A DNA stretch of 64,000 nucleotides from Alphaproteobacteria bacterium (GTDB lineage Bacteria > Pseudomonadota > Alphaproteobacteria > Rhodobacterales > Rhodobacteraceae). Below, piece by piece: positions 22,268-31,226 of this stretch. The stretch is taken from assembly GCA_030424865.1 (NCBI GenBank), contig JAUHVR010000004.1, positions 186,001-250,000 of the forward strand, in the 5' to 3' direction. Every line of letters begins with the position of its first letter. Position 1 is the first letter of the stretch. The notes below the pieces were generated by a model. The model was not told the origin of the DNA. It saw nothing but the letters and a program-made list of their open reading frames with translations, and did not search any database. Made by a program: the position numbers and the translations under genes.

Positions 22268-23350
22268 TCAGCCCACGTGGAACAGGGTCGAAAACAGCTT
22301 GGGATCCAGGCTGTCGGCCACAAATGTCGTGCCTTCCGTCAGAACCGAGACCGCATCATGGCTGTGCAGGCTTTCCTGATGGCTGGCCACCACGCGGTAA
22401 TCCCCCACCCGCGAGTCGGCCTGCAACTGTTGCGCAAAAAGCCGTGCCGCATCTTCGACAAAGATCGGGTTCGCGGCGTTCAGTTCGGCAAAGGCCTGTT
22501 CGTCCTCGCGCTTGACCATGACCTGTGTCTCGGTCGGCACGGCGCGGCGACACATGTCGATGATGTCCTCGAACCAAAGGCACTTGCCATCCTTGACCTC
22601 GACCGAGATCCGCGCGACCGAGCGCTGCGAATGCGGCGTGGCCAGTTGCCCACGCGTGCGGCGGGCGTGTTCGCTGAGTTCCAGCGAACAGGGGCAGGTC
22701 GAGCTGTAGACATAGTCGATGTGCATGATCTTGCGGCGCACGCCGTCGGTTTCGACCAGCTCCAACGCGATGTCGTAGTATTGATAGCCGCTCAGCCCGG
22801 ACCGCAGGCTTTCAACCTTCACCGGGAAGGAAAAGCGCATCTGGATGCGGGCATCAAAGCTGTCGAGATCGGTCTTGTAGTCATCAAGCGCCGCTTCGAT
22901 CACGCCAAAGCTGAACGTCTTGTCCGCATGTTTGTAGAAGCTGCGCATGATGCGGGACATGTTGATGCCCTTCTTGTCCGCCTCAAGGCTGACAGTCCCG
23001 GTCACACTAGTCTCGAGGGTCAGATCGCCGTTGTCGCGCGTGTGCACCTGCAAAGGCAGGCGGAAGTTCGAGATGCCAACATGCTGAATCGCCCGACGCG
23101 CCCCTCGGATCAGGGCGGCAGGGCCGTTCTGAAGATCCGGCAAACCGTCCTTGTAGGCCGCATCAACCTCGAACCCGTCTGGATAGTCCGAAGACAGATC
23201 GGGATAGGACGCAAACTCGGCCAGTTCCGCGCTCAACGCTTCGGCGTCATCCTGTGGCGCACGGTCCGCGAACCGCCGCAAGAGGGCCAGCGCCTCTTCG
23301 GCCTCTTCACGGCTTGGTGCGCGGTCAATATCTGGAGTATGAACATTCAT
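22268..23350 (-). CDS. folE2: GTP cyclohydrolase FolE2 (type IB)
   Basis: A 360-aa enzyme that converts GTP to 7,8-dihydroneopterin triphosphate, the first step of folate (and queuosine) synthesis. The ATG at 23350 (NVHTPDIDRAPSREEAEEAL) is preferred to the frame opening at 23392. The catalytic Cys lies in SSTCPCSLELSEHARR, and the metal/catalytic Glu in PIFVEDAARL. The type IB enzyme can work with metals other than zinc, an advantage under zinc limitation. Downstream is a strong terminator. Confidence 0.93.
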   Translation of the reverse strand: MNVHTPDIDRAPSREEAEEALALLRRFADRAPQDDAEALSAELAEFASYPDLSSDYPDGFEVDAAYKDGLPDLQNGPAALIRGARRAIQHVGISNFRLPLQVHTRDNGDLTLETSVTGTVSLEADKKGINMSRIMRSFYKHADKTFSFGVIEAALDDYKTDLDSFDARIQMRFSFPVKVESLRSGLSGYQYYDIALELVETDGVRRKIMHIDYVYSSTCPCSLELSEHARRTRGQLATPHSQRSVARISVEVKDGKCLWFEDIIDMCRRAVPTETQVMVKREDEQAFAELNAANPIFVEDAARLFAQQLQADSRVGDYRVVASHQESLHSHDAVSVLTEGTTFVADSLDPKLFSTLFHVG

Positions 23351-23489
23351 GGCAGCCCCCCTTGCGAGCATCCGTGGCGGATAGATAGGCACAGAGCGCC
23401 CTCATGTCCAACCTTTACAAGGATACGCCGTCGTGCGGGCAGCGGATCACCGAAACCCGACATCCTGGGACCGAAACCCGGTTTTTTTG

Positions 23490-23517
23490 AAAAAAACGGC
23501 CCCGAAGTCGGGGCCGT
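23490..23517 (-). terminator. metZ Rho-independent terminator
   Basis: Stem ACGGCCCCG / CGGGGCCGT (23509-23517 with 23496-23504 on the + strand) followed on the minus strand by TTTTTT(C). It lies 11 bases beyond the metZ stop. Confidence 0.9.
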
Positions 23518-23527
23518 AGGGGTGTGA

Positions 23528-24712
23528 TCACACTTGCGCGGCTTGTAGAGCGTTCCGAATATCCTCAATCAAATCAGAGACATCCTCGAGCCCGCAGCTC
23601 AGTCGGATCAAGCCATCGGTGATGCCCAGCGCGGCGCGCTGTTCATCACTCAGACGCTGGTGCGTGGTGGTCGTGGGGTGGGTCGCAATGGATTTCGCAT
23701 CACCCAGGTTGTTCGAAATCTGAACCACGTTTAGGGCATTCAGAAAGGCAAAGGCCGCCGGTTTGCCCCCCTTGAGGTCGAGCGAAATCATCGTTCCCCC
23801 CGCGCCCAGCTGGCGCTGGGTCAGCGGAAACTGTGGATTGCTGTCGAGACCGGGATACAGAACACGCTCCAGTCCCTCGTGATCGCGCAGGTCTTCGGCG
23901 ATGGCCGTGGCAGTTGCGGTCTGCGCCCGCACCCGCAGGTCAATGGTTTCCAGGCCCTTCAACATGATCCAGGCGGTAAAGGGGCTCATCGAGCCGCCAG
24001 TGTGCTTCATGTAGGGTTCCAGCGTGCCGCGAATGAACTCTTGCGAGCCCAGCACGACACCGCCCAGCGCGCGCCCCTGACCGTCGATGTGCTTGGTCGC
24101 CGAATAGACAATCACGTCGGCCCCCTGCTCGATCGCGCGCGAATAGACCGGGGTAGAGAACACGTTGTCCACCACAACCGTTGCCCCGACCGCGTGGGCC
24201 AGTTTTGCAACACCCTCGATATCGACCAGTTCCAGCGTCGGGTTGGCCATCGATTCGAAGAACACCGCCTTGGTGTCGGGCCGCAACGCGGCCTCCCACT
24301 GTGCCAGTTCCGCGCCATCGACAAAATCGACCTCGACGCCAAAGCGCGGCAGGATGTTTTCCAGGATATACAGACAAGACCCAAAAAGCGCTTTGGCCGC
24401 CACCACGTGGTCGCCCGCCTTCAGCATCGACACCAACGCGCCGTTCACAGCCGCCATGCCGCTGGCGGTCGCAAACCCGTCTTCGGCGCCCTCCAAAAGA
24501 GCAATGCGCTCTTCGAACATCCGCACCGTGGGGTTGCCATAGCGGGCATAGATATACTCGTCCTGTCCACTTTCGATGAACCGCGCCTCGGCCTGCTCGG
24601 CGCTGTCATAGGAAAAGCCCTGGGTCATGTAGATCGCTTCGCTCAGCTCGCCATATTGGCTGCGCCGCGTGCCGCCGTGCACCAGGTTCGTGCGTGTCTT
24701 TCGCTGTGTCAT
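23528..24712 (-). CDS. metZ: O-succinylhomoserine sulfhydrylase
   Basis: A 394-aa PLP enzyme (Cys/Met metabolism family) from ATG 24712. It makes homocysteine directly from O-succinylhomoserine and sulfide in methionine synthesis. The PLP lysine is in YSATKHIDGQGR; YGNPTVRMFEERIALLEGAE and SGMAAV are family segments. Ribosome site GGAG abuts a perfect 16-base palindrome. Upstream is a SAM-II aptamer with an intrinsic terminator, so expression falls when SAM is high. The upstream frame to 24745 runs through the leader and is not used. Confidence 0.93.
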   Translation of the reverse strand: MTQRKTRTNLVHGGTRRSQYGELSEAIYMTQGFSYDSAEQAEARFIESGQDEYIYARYGNPTVRMFEERIALLEGAEDGFATASGMAAVNGALVSMLKAGDHVVAAKALFGSCLYILENILPRFGVEVDFVDGAELAQWEAALRPDTKAVFFESMANPTLELVDIEGVAKLAHAVGATVVVDNVFSTPVYSRAIEQGADVIVYSATKHIDGQGRALGGVVLGSQEFIRGTLEPYMKHTGGSMSPFTAWIMLKGLETIDLRVRAQTATATAIAEDLRDHEGLERVLYPGLDSNPQFPLTQRQLGAGGTMISLDLKGGKPAAFAFLNALNVVQISNNLGDAKSIATHPTTTTHQRLSDEQRAALGITDGLIRLSCGLEDVSDLIEDIRNALQAAQV

Positions 24713-24724
24713 AGTCCGTCCTCC

Positions 24725-24740
24725 GGGCGGCGCGCCGCCC
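24725..24740 (-). promoter_or_regulatory. Palindrome next to the metZ ribosome site
   Basis: GGGCGGCGCGCCGCCC is a perfect 16-base palindrome; its 3' side on the transcript touches GGAG (24724-24721), 9-12 bases before the ATG. It can form a hairpin or a duplex that limits ribosome access, in addition to the terminator upstream. Confidence 0.5.
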
Positions 24741-24743
24741 AAC

Positions 24744-24780
24744 AAAAAAGCCCCGTATCGCGGTCAAGCGAAAGGGGCTT
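24744..24780 (-). terminator. Riboswitch-linked terminator in the metZ leader
   Basis: On the transcript AAGCCCC (24780-24774) pairs with GGGGCTT (24754-24748), followed by a T run (24749-24744). It lies 17 bases downstream of the SAM-II core and 32 bases before the metZ start, so it must be the expression platform, working by premature termination. Confidence 0.85.
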
Positions 24781-24796
24781 CCTTCTCGTCTGACCT

Positions 24797-24848
24797 CTTT
24801 AGCGGCATGTTTAACGTGGCCCGCAATCCGGTAACAAATCGCCACGCC
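24797..24848 (-). promoter_or_regulatory. SAM-II (metA-type) riboswitch aptamer
   Basis: On the minus strand the core reads GCGTGGC-GATTTG-TTACCGGATTGCG-GGCCACGT-TAAACATGCCGCTAAAG. P1 is GCGTGGC with GCCACGT. The conserved GATTTG, ATTGC and CGCTAAAG segments of the SAM-II pseudoknot are all present. SAM binding controls metZ, as in other alphaproteobacteria. Confidence 0.92.
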
Positions 24849-24851
24849 TTT

Positions 24852-24880
24852 CCATTAGATGCTGCAGTGCAACAGGTCAA
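24852..24880 (-). promoter_or_regulatory. metZ promoter
   Basis: TTGACC (24880-24875) and TAATGG (24857-24852) are 17 bases apart on the minus strand. Transcription would start about 24845, at the first bases of the SAM-II P1 stem, which supports both calls. Confidence 0.6.
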
Positions 24881-24967
24881 GGGCGTCACGGTGCTGTAAC
24901 ACCACCTTCATCCCTTCGTCGCAGGCTTGGCGTACCGCCCACCCACAAGACGTCGTGGAGCGCTGGA

Positions 24968-25903
24968 ATGCCCCTGATCCGCATCACCACCCGCAACGGC
25001 CGCCCCGTCCCCGAGGGGGCGGTGACTGATTTGGACGCCGCCTTGCGTGCCGCCCTGTCCGGAACAGGACCGGTGGTGATCATGGTCCACGGGTACAAAT
25101 ATCAGCCCGGCAGCACCGACCACTGCCCGCACGACAGCATCTTTTCGCAAAACCCGCGACAGGGCGACCCGCGCATCATCAGCTGGCCCAGACGGCTCGG
25201 GATTCACGGCACGCGACGGGACGAAGCTCTTGGCATTTCCTTTGGCTGGCCGGCCCGTGGCTCGATCTGGCAGGCCCATGACAAGGCGCTGGAGGCTGGA
25301 CAGGCGCTGGCGCAACTGCTGGTGACCTTGCGCCATATTACGCCCGCCCGCCGGGTCCACGTCATCGCGCACTCGCTGGGCGCGCGGGTCGCCCTGAATG
25401 CGCTGTCCCGCGGCGCGGCCCATCTGATCGACACGGCCATCTTGCTGGCCGGGGCCGAGTTCGGCTCCGCTGCACGCAGCGCGCTGACGTCCCTTTCGGG
25501 TCGGACCTGCCAGGTCCTGCACGTCACCAGCCGGGAAAACGACCTCTTCGACTTCATGATGGAGCGCCTGATCCAACCGCCAATACACGGCGACCGGATG
25601 ATTAGCCACAGCCCCCTGCGCCTGCCCAACCTGACCACGGTGCAACTGGACGATCCGCGCGCCCTCGCCGCGGTCAGACGGCTTGGCTACCGCATTGCAG
25701 AACCGGACCGACGCATCTGCCACTGGTCGCCTTACACGCGCCCGGGCGTCTTCCCCTTTTACCGGGCGGTCCTGGACGGGCGGGTTGCGCTGGCGGATCT
25801 GGCAGCCAGCCTGCCGGTCGAGACCGCGCCCCGCTGGTCACGCCTGCTGCCCATACCGCGCCTCACCCTGCCCTTGAGCTTTGTGCAGAAACCCTCAGTA
25901 TGA
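24968..25903 (+). CDS. Alpha/beta hydrolase of unknown substrate
   Basis: A 311-aa protein; ribosome site GGAG stands 7 bases before the ATG. The nucleophile elbow is AHSLGAR (about residues 136-142), the oxyanion side is VVIMVHGYKYQPG, and an acidic residue in a later strand (SRENDLFDFM) is a candidate third member. It looks like the DUF900-type family of cytosolic esterase-like proteins. No signal peptide. The Ser-His-Asp set is plausible, but the substrate is unknown. A GST gene follows 20 bases later in the same direction. Confidence 0.75.
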   Translation: MPLIRITTRNGRPVPEGAVTDLDAALRAALSGTGPVVIMVHGYKYQPGSTDHCPHDSIFSQNPRQGDPRIISWPRRLGIHGTRRDEALGISFGWPARGSIWQAHDKALEAGQALAQLLVTLRHITPARRVHVIAHSLGARVALNALSRGAAHLIDTAILLAGAEFGSAARSALTSLSGRTCQVLHVTSRENDLFDFMMERLIQPPIHGDRMISHSPLRLPNLTTVQLDDPRALAAVRRLGYRIAEPDRRICHWSPYTRPGVFPFYRAVLDGRVALADLAASLPVETAPRWSRLLPIPRLTLPLSFVQKPSV

Positions 25904-25923
25904 CCCCGAACAAGGGGACTTAC

Positions 25924-26601
25924 ATGCCTGCACCACTCACGCTCTATTACTGGCCCACACCGAACGGCTGGAAAATCTCGATAGCGCTCGAAGAGTTCGG
26001 CCTGCCTTACGACGTCCAGCTGATCGACATCACCAAGGGCGACCAGCACGCGCCGGATTTCCTGAAAATCGCCCCCAACAACCGCATGCCCGCCCTGACT
26101 GACCCCGACGGGCCGGATGGCAGGCCTGTGTCGATCTTTGAAAGCGGCGCGATCCTGCAATATCTCGCGCGCAAGACTGGCCGGTTCGGCGGCAGTGATG
26201 CGCGAAACGCCATCGAGGTCGAAGAATGGCTGATGTGGCAGATGGGCGGCGTCGGCCCAATGGCGGGTCAGGCGCATCACTTCCTGAAATACGCCCCCGA
26301 AGATCTGCCCTATGCCAAAACACGCTACGTCGACGAGGTCGCCCGCCTCTATGGCGTGCTCGACCGTCGCCTGGCCGACCGTGCCTTCGTCGCCGGCGAC
26401 TATTCCATCGCCGACATGGCCATCTGGCCCTGGGCCTCGCTCTGGGCGGGCCAGCAACAAACGCTCGACGACAAACCGAACCTCGCACGCTGGCTGGACG
26501 CGGTCTGGGACCGGCCTGCCGTCAAACGCGGCCGCGCCCTGCATAGGGACAAACGCCGTGACCCCACGCCCGACCGTTACGGTCTATCGCTGAACGGCTG
26601 A
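25924..26601 (+). CDS. Glutathione S-transferase, Nu-class (YfcG/YghU-like)
   Basis: A 225-aa protein from ATG 25924 with AAGGGGA upstream. The N-terminal thioredoxin-fold domain (LTLYYWPTPNGWKISIALEEFGLPYDVQLIDITKGDQ ... NNRMPALTD ... FESGAILQYLA) has the TPN motif of the Nu class, which uses a Thr/Asn rather than a Tyr or Cys and acts as a GSH-dependent disulfide reductase. The C-terminal domain is helical (DYSIADMAIWPWAS). Probably co-transcribed with the alpha/beta hydrolase. Confidence 0.88.
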   Translation: MPAPLTLYYWPTPNGWKISIALEEFGLPYDVQLIDITKGDQHAPDFLKIAPNNRMPALTDPDGPDGRPVSIFESGAILQYLARKTGRFGGSDARNAIEVEEWLMWQMGGVGPMAGQAHHFLKYAPEDLPYAKTRYVDEVARLYGVLDRRLADRAFVAGDYSIADMAIWPWASLWAGQQQTLDDKPNLARWLDAVWDRPAVKRGRALHRDKRRDPTPDRYGLSLNG

Positions 26602-26621
26602 GCCTGGTGCCAGAACCCTGC

Positions 26622-26639
26622 GTGCCCCGACAGGGGCAC
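26622..26639. terminator. Hairpin between convergent gst and uvrD genes
   Basis: GTGCCCC (26622-26628), GACA, GGGGCAC (26633-26639); then CCATTTT on the plus strand. The T run is weak. It lies between two convergent stops. Confidence 0.6.
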
Positions 26640-26667
26640 CCATTTTGACAGAAAACACCGCGGCCCG

Positions 26668-29019
26668 TCAGAACGGAATGTCGTCTGCCCCGCACAGATA
26701 GCGCGCAAGAACTTTCTTGTTCCCGGCCTTGTCAAAAGCGACGTCCAGTTTGTCGCCTTCCGCGCCGGTCACCGCGCCATAGCCGAATTTCTGGTGAAAC
26801 ACCCGCTCGCCGATATCGTAGGCCGCCACCGCATCCAGATCGATCACCGTGGTCCGGCTTTCCTTTGGCTGGCTCAGCGGCCGATCCCCGGCCCGTGCCT
26901 GCATGCGCTTCCATCCGGGCGAGTTGTACCCGTCCGCCGCCGCAGCCCGGCTTTCCAGTCCCGAGGTCCCAAACCCCGACCGCGCCGCGCCATAGGCCCC
27001 GCCATATAGCCCCGGAGGTGTCAGCACCTCGACGTCATCCTCGGGCAATTCGTCCACAAAGCGCGAGGGCATCGAGGGTTGCCATTGCCCATAGACCTGC
27101 CGGTTCGAGGCGAATGAGATCGTGCAGACCTCTTCGGCCCGGGTAATGCCCACATAGGCCAGCCGCCGCTCTTCCTCGAGGCCCTTCAAGCCGCTTTCGT
27201 CCATCGAGCGTTGCGAGGGGAAAAGCCCATCCTCCCAGCCCGGCAGGAAGACCTGAGGGAACTCCAGCCCCTTGGCGGCATGCAGGGTCATGATGCTGAC
27301 CTTTTCGCCGTCATCGCCGCTGTCATTGTCCATGATAAGGCTGACGTGTTCCAGGAAACCCTGCAAGTTCTCGAACTGATCCAAGGCTTTGACCAGTTCC
27401 TTGAGGTTTTCCAGCCGCCCCGGCGCCTCGGGCGTCTTGTCGTTCTGCCACATGGCCGTGTAGCCGCTTTCGTCCAGCACCAGACCGGCCAGATCCTGAT
27501 GGCTCAGATCCTTGTCGCCCGCCAGGTGCCCCCAGCGCGCCAGACCGTCCACCAGCTCGCGCAGATTGCCCGCGCCCTTGCCCTTGATCAGCCCCTGCTC
27601 GACCGCGATCCGCGCGCCCTCGACCAGCGAGACGCCGTTTTGGCGGGCCGTCACCTGGATGGTCTGCTGCGCCTTGTCACCAAGCCCGCGTTTGGGCGTG
27701 TTGACCACCCGCTCGAACGCCAGATCGTCCCCGGGAGAAACCACCAGCCGGAAATAGGCCATGGCATCGCGGATTTCCATCCGCTCATAGAACCGGGGGC
27801 CACCGATCACCCGATAGGGCAAACCGATCGTCAGGAACCGATCCTCAAAGGCGCGCATCTGGTGGCTGGCGCGCACCAGGATCGCGATGTCATCCAGCCC
27901 CATGGGCCGCACGCCCCGCGTGCCGCGCTGTGCGCTCTCAACCTCATCCCCGATCCAGCGCGCCTCTTCCTCGCCGTCCATATGGCCGATAAGGCGCACC
28001 TTTTCGCCCTCGTCCGCCTCGGTCCAGAGCGTCTTGCCCAGCCGCCCCTTGTTGCCCGCGATCACCGCCGAGGCGGCATTCAGGATATGGGGGGTCGAGC
28101 GATAGTTCTGCTCCAGCCGCACCACATGCGCGCCGGGAAAATCCTTTTCGAACCGCAGGATATTGCCCACTTCGGCGCCGCGCCAGCCATAGATCGACTG
28201 ATCGTCGTCGCCCACGCAGCAGATGTTCTTGTGCCCACTCGCCAAGAGCCGCAGCCAGAGATACTGGGCGACGTTGGTGTCCTGGTATTCGTCCACAAGG
28301 ATGAAAGCGAACCAGCGCTGGTACTGGGCCAGCACGTCCGGATGGTCCTGAAAGATGGTGACCATATGCAAGAGCAGATCGCCGAAATCGACGGCGTTCA
28401 GCTCTTTCAGACGGGTCTGATACTGGGCGTAAAGCGCGGGCCCGTGGTGATTGAAGGCGCCCGCGTCGGCGCTTGGCACCTTGTCGGGCGTGATGGCCCG
28501 GTTCTTCCAGCCATCGATGACGCCCGATAGCTGCCGCGCGGGCCAGCGTTTTTCGTCGATCCCGGCGGCGACAATCAGCTGTTTCATCAGCCGCACCTGA
28601 TCATCGGTGTCGAGAATGGTGAAGTTCGACTTCAGGCCCACCAGCTCGGCGTGGCGGCGCAGCAGTTTCACGCAGATCGAATGGAAGGTGCCCAGCCAGG
28701 GCATGCCCTCGACCGGCTGGCCCAGCAGCTTGGCCACGCGTTCCTTCATCTCGCGCGCGGCCTTGTTGGTGAAGGTCACGGCCAGGATTTCATTCGGGCG
28801 CGCCTTGCCACTGTGTAGCAGATGCACGATCCGCGTGGTCAACGCCCGCGTCTTGCCGGTGCCTGCACCGGCCAGCATCAGGACCGGACCGTCGAGGACT
28901 TCGACCGCTTCGCGCTGCGCCGGGTTCAGACCGTCAAGATAGGGCGTGGGCCGCGCCGCCATGGCGCGCTGGCTGAGAGAGGCGCCTTCGAAGGCGTCCA
29001 TTTCATCGAAACTGCTCAT
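26668..29019 (-). CDS. UvrD/PcrA-type superfamily 1A DNA helicase
   Basis: A 783-aa 3'-5' helicase. Q motif region GLNPAQREAVEVLDGP; Walker A AGAGTGKTR; motif II VDEYQDTN; motif III GDDDQSIYGWRGA; motif IV EQNYRST; motif V/VI IMTLHAAKGLEF and YVGITRAEE. The C-terminal tail has the Tudor-like PcrA/UvrD domain (GERVFHQKFGYGAVTGAEGDKLDVAFDKAGNKKVLARYL), which binds RNA polymerase in the relatives. It acts in nucleotide excision and mismatch repair. Monocistronic here. Confidence 0.93.
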   Translation of the reverse strand: MSSFDEMDAFEGASLSQRAMAARPTPYLDGLNPAQREAVEVLDGPVLMLAGAGTGKTRALTTRIVHLLHSGKARPNEILAVTFTNKAAREMKERVAKLLGQPVEGMPWLGTFHSICVKLLRRHAELVGLKSNFTILDTDDQVRLMKQLIVAAGIDEKRWPARQLSGVIDGWKNRAITPDKVPSADAGAFNHHGPALYAQYQTRLKELNAVDFGDLLLHMVTIFQDHPDVLAQYQRWFAFILVDEYQDTNVAQYLWLRLLASGHKNICCVGDDDQSIYGWRGAEVGNILRFEKDFPGAHVVRLEQNYRSTPHILNAASAVIAGNKGRLGKTLWTEADEGEKVRLIGHMDGEEEARWIGDEVESAQRGTRGVRPMGLDDIAILVRASHQMRAFEDRFLTIGLPYRVIGGPRFYERMEIRDAMAYFRLVVSPGDDLAFERVVNTPKRGLGDKAQQTIQVTARQNGVSLVEGARIAVEQGLIKGKGAGNLRELVDGLARWGHLAGDKDLSHQDLAGLVLDESGYTAMWQNDKTPEAPGRLENLKELVKALDQFENLQGFLEHVSLIMDNDSGDDGEKVSIMTLHAAKGLEFPQVFLPGWEDGLFPSQRSMDESGLKGLEEERRLAYVGITRAEEVCTISFASNRQVYGQWQPSMPSRFVDELPEDDVEVLTPPGLYGGAYGAARSGFGTSGLESRAAAADGYNSPGWKRMQARAGDRPLSQPKESRTTVIDLDAVAAYDIGERVFHQKFGYGAVTGAEGDKLDVAFDKAGNKKVLARYLCGADDIPF

Positions 29020-29088
29020 GTGGGAAATCTAGCGCGATTGCGGGCGGAATTAAAGAACTGTTCGCATTCTGTTCTTAACGTGACCGTC

Positions 29089-29141
29089 GGAGCGAGGGGC
29101 CAGCCCCTCGCGCTCCCCGGGATATTTTGAGCAAGAAGAAA
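29089..29141. repeat. Hairpin plus GGGATATTTTGAGCAAGAAG tail, roseobacter intergenic repeat
   Basis: GGAGC-GAGGGGC (29089-29100) pairs with GCCCCTC-GC-GCTCC (29103-29116) with a 2-base bulge, then CCCCGGGATATTTTGAGCAAG. I recall near-identical units in many Rhodobacteraceae intergenic regions, so this is likely a dispersed element. It lies between uvrD start and ribE stop and may end the ribE transcript. Confidence 0.5.
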
Positions 29142-29145
29142 GGGA

Positions 29146-29739
29146 TCAGAGTGTTTCCTGCAACCGGGCGACATAGCGGGCCAGGGTGTCGATCTCGAGG
29201 TTGATGTGATCGCCGGGTTTGACGGCTCCCCAGGTTGTCACCTCCTGGGTGTGGGGAATCAGGTTGACGCCGAAGGTGGCACCTTCAACCTCGTTCACCG
29301 TCAGCGAGGTGCCGTTGAGGCAGATCGAGCCCTTGGGGGCGATGAAACGGGCCAGGTCGTCTGGGGCGCGGAAGGTGACGCGGGTGCTGTCGCCTTCGTC
29401 GGTCATCGACAGGATCTCGGCCACACCATCGACATGGCCTGAAACGATGTGGCCGCCCAATTCGTCGCCGACCTTGAGGGCGCGTTCGAGGTTGATGCGG
29501 TGGCCTTCGGACCAGCGGTTGCGGCCGATGTTGGTCTTGTCGACGGTTTCCGCGCTGATGTCGACGTCGAACCAGTCGGGGCCCAGCGCCACGACGGTCA
29601 GGCAGACGCCATCGCAGGCGATCGAGGCGCCGATGTCGATGCCGTTTGTGTCATAGCCCGTGCCGATGCGCGCGCGCAGATCGCCGCGCTGGTCAAGCTC
29701 GCGGATTTCGCCGATATCGGTGATGATCCCGGTAAACAT
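29146..29739 (-). CDS. ribE: Riboflavin synthase alpha chain
   Basis: A 197-aa enzyme that dismutates two 6,7-dimethyl-8-ribityllumazine molecules to riboflavin. It has the two internal repeats of the family: MFTGIITDIGEI...GASIACDGVCLTVV...SAETVDKTN, and GGHIVSGHVDGVAEI...KGSICLNGTSLTVNEVEG...IPHTQEVTT. In this genome ribD is about 4.7 kb away on the same strand, with capsule genes between. Confidence 0.95.
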   Translation of the reverse strand: MFTGIITDIGEIRELDQRGDLRARIGTGYDTNGIDIGASIACDGVCLTVVALGPDWFDVDISAETVDKTNIGRNRWSEGHRINLERALKVGDELGGHIVSGHVDGVAEILSMTDEGDSTRVTFRAPDDLARFIAPKGSICLNGTSLTVNEVEGATFGVNLIPHTQEVTTWGAVKPGDHINLEIDTLARYVARLQETL

Positions 29740-29834
29740 TTGGGGTAACGTCCTTTTTGCGGGGCTGCGAGGGGCCTTAGTTTTGCCGAACTCACAGCGT
29801 AAACACTGTGTTCAGGTTTAGTGGATAGTGCGCG

Positions 29835-31130
29835 ATGACAGCCAAGGCAACCGGGGACAAACGGGTCTTTCTTTTCCTGCAGGGGCCGCATGGGCCCTTT
29901 TTCAACCGCCTGGGCGGCATGTTGCGGCGCACGGGGGCCGATGTCTGGCGCGTCGGTTTCAATGCAGGCGACCGCGCGTTCTGGTTTCATCGGGGGTCCT
30001 ACCTGCCTTATCGCGGCACGCGAGAGGCTTGGCGCGACTATCTTGCGGCTCTGATCGACGACAAGGCCGTGACCGACATCGTGCTTTATGGCGACACCCG
30101 CCCGATCCATGCCGAGGCCGTCGAAGAGGCGCGCGCCCGTGGGTTGCGTGTGCACGTCTTTGAAGAAGGTTACATGCGCCCCTATTGGGTGACCTATGAG
30201 CGCGGCGGGTCGAACGGTCATTCCCGGCTGATGCAGATGTCGATCGCGGACATGCAGGCGGCGCTGGAGCTGTCCGACATGGATCAACCCCTGCCGCCCT
30301 CACATTGGGGGGACATGCGGCACCATGTGTTCTACGGTGCGCTCTACCATTTTTTCGTGATGGCCCGGAACGGCGCGTACCGGAATTTCGAGCCGCATCG
30401 CAAGGTTTCGGTCTTTTCGGAATTTCGTTTGTACGTCAAGCGGTTGCTTCTGATGCCTGCCCTTGCCCTGCACCGGATGGCGGCCACCGCGCGGGTGCGG
30501 TACGGCGGCTATCCCTATCACCTTGTGCTGTTGCAGCTGGCGCATGACAGCTCGTTTGTGCGGCACTCGCCGTTCGACCGGATCGAGGATTTCCTGACCC
30601 TGGTAATCGAGGGGTTCGCCAAGGGCGCGCCGGGGCACCATCACCTGGTTTTCAAGGCCCATCCGCTGGAGGACGGGCGCGAGCCGCAGCGGCGGGTGAT
30701 CACGCGGCTGGCGCGCCAGCACGGCGTGTCGGACCGGGTTCACTATGTGCGGGGCGGCAAGCTTGCAAAGCTTCTGAACGATGCGCGCACTGCCGTCACC
30801 GTGAATTCCACCGCCGCCCAGCAGGTGCTGTGGCGGGGTATTCCGCTGAAGGTCTTTGGCGACGCGGTCTATGCCAAGCCCGAGTTTGTCTCGGACCAGC
30901 CGCTGGCTGACTTCTTTGCCACGCCTGGCCGGCCCGACAACCGGGCCTACAAGGACTATCGCCGCTTTCTGCTGGAAACCAGCCAGCTGCCCGGCGGCTT
31001 CTATTCTGCCAGCGGACGGCGACAGTTGTTGCGGCAGGTGGTGGACATGATGCTGGCCGAACATGATCCCTATGACGCGCTGCGTCACGGTACCGCGGCC
31101 CCGAGGCAACAGTTGCGGCTGGTGACCTGA
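29835..31130 (+). CDS. kpsS: Capsule polysaccharide beta-Kdo transferase KpsS
   Basis: A 431-aa protein that adds the first beta-linked Kdo to the lipid anchor of group 2 capsules, in the cytoplasm at the inner membrane. The family segments FLQGPHGPFF (N-terminus), VFEEGYMRPYWVTYERGG, LVFKAHPLEDGR and VNSTAAQQVLWRGIPLKVFGDAVY are all present. The ribosome site is weak. The OPX lipoprotein gene follows after 96 bases and kpsC after that. Confidence 0.9.
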   Translation: MTAKATGDKRVFLFLQGPHGPFFNRLGGMLRRTGADVWRVGFNAGDRAFWFHRGSYLPYRGTREAWRDYLAALIDDKAVTDIVLYGDTRPIHAEAVEEARARGLRVHVFEEGYMRPYWVTYERGGSNGHSRLMQMSIADMQAALELSDMDQPLPPSHWGDMRHHVFYGALYHFFVMARNGAYRNFEPHRKVSVFSEFRLYVKRLLLMPALALHRMAATARVRYGGYPYHLVLLQLAHDSSFVRHSPFDRIEDFLTLVIEGFAKGAPGHHHLVFKAHPLEDGREPQRRVITRLARQHGVSDRVHYVRGGKLAKLLNDARTAVTVNSTAAQQVLWRGIPLKVFGDAVYAKPEFVSDQPLADFFATPGRPDNRAYKDYRRFLLETSQLPGGFYSASGRRQLLRQVVDMMLAEHDPYDALRHGTAAPRQQLRLVT

Positions 31131-31226
31131 GCCACACAAGGGGTGGTACTGGCGTTTTTGAACGGATTCCGGTACCTTACAGGCAAAACAACAGGCAGAA
31201 TAATAACAGGTCGAGGAGACCGAGCA

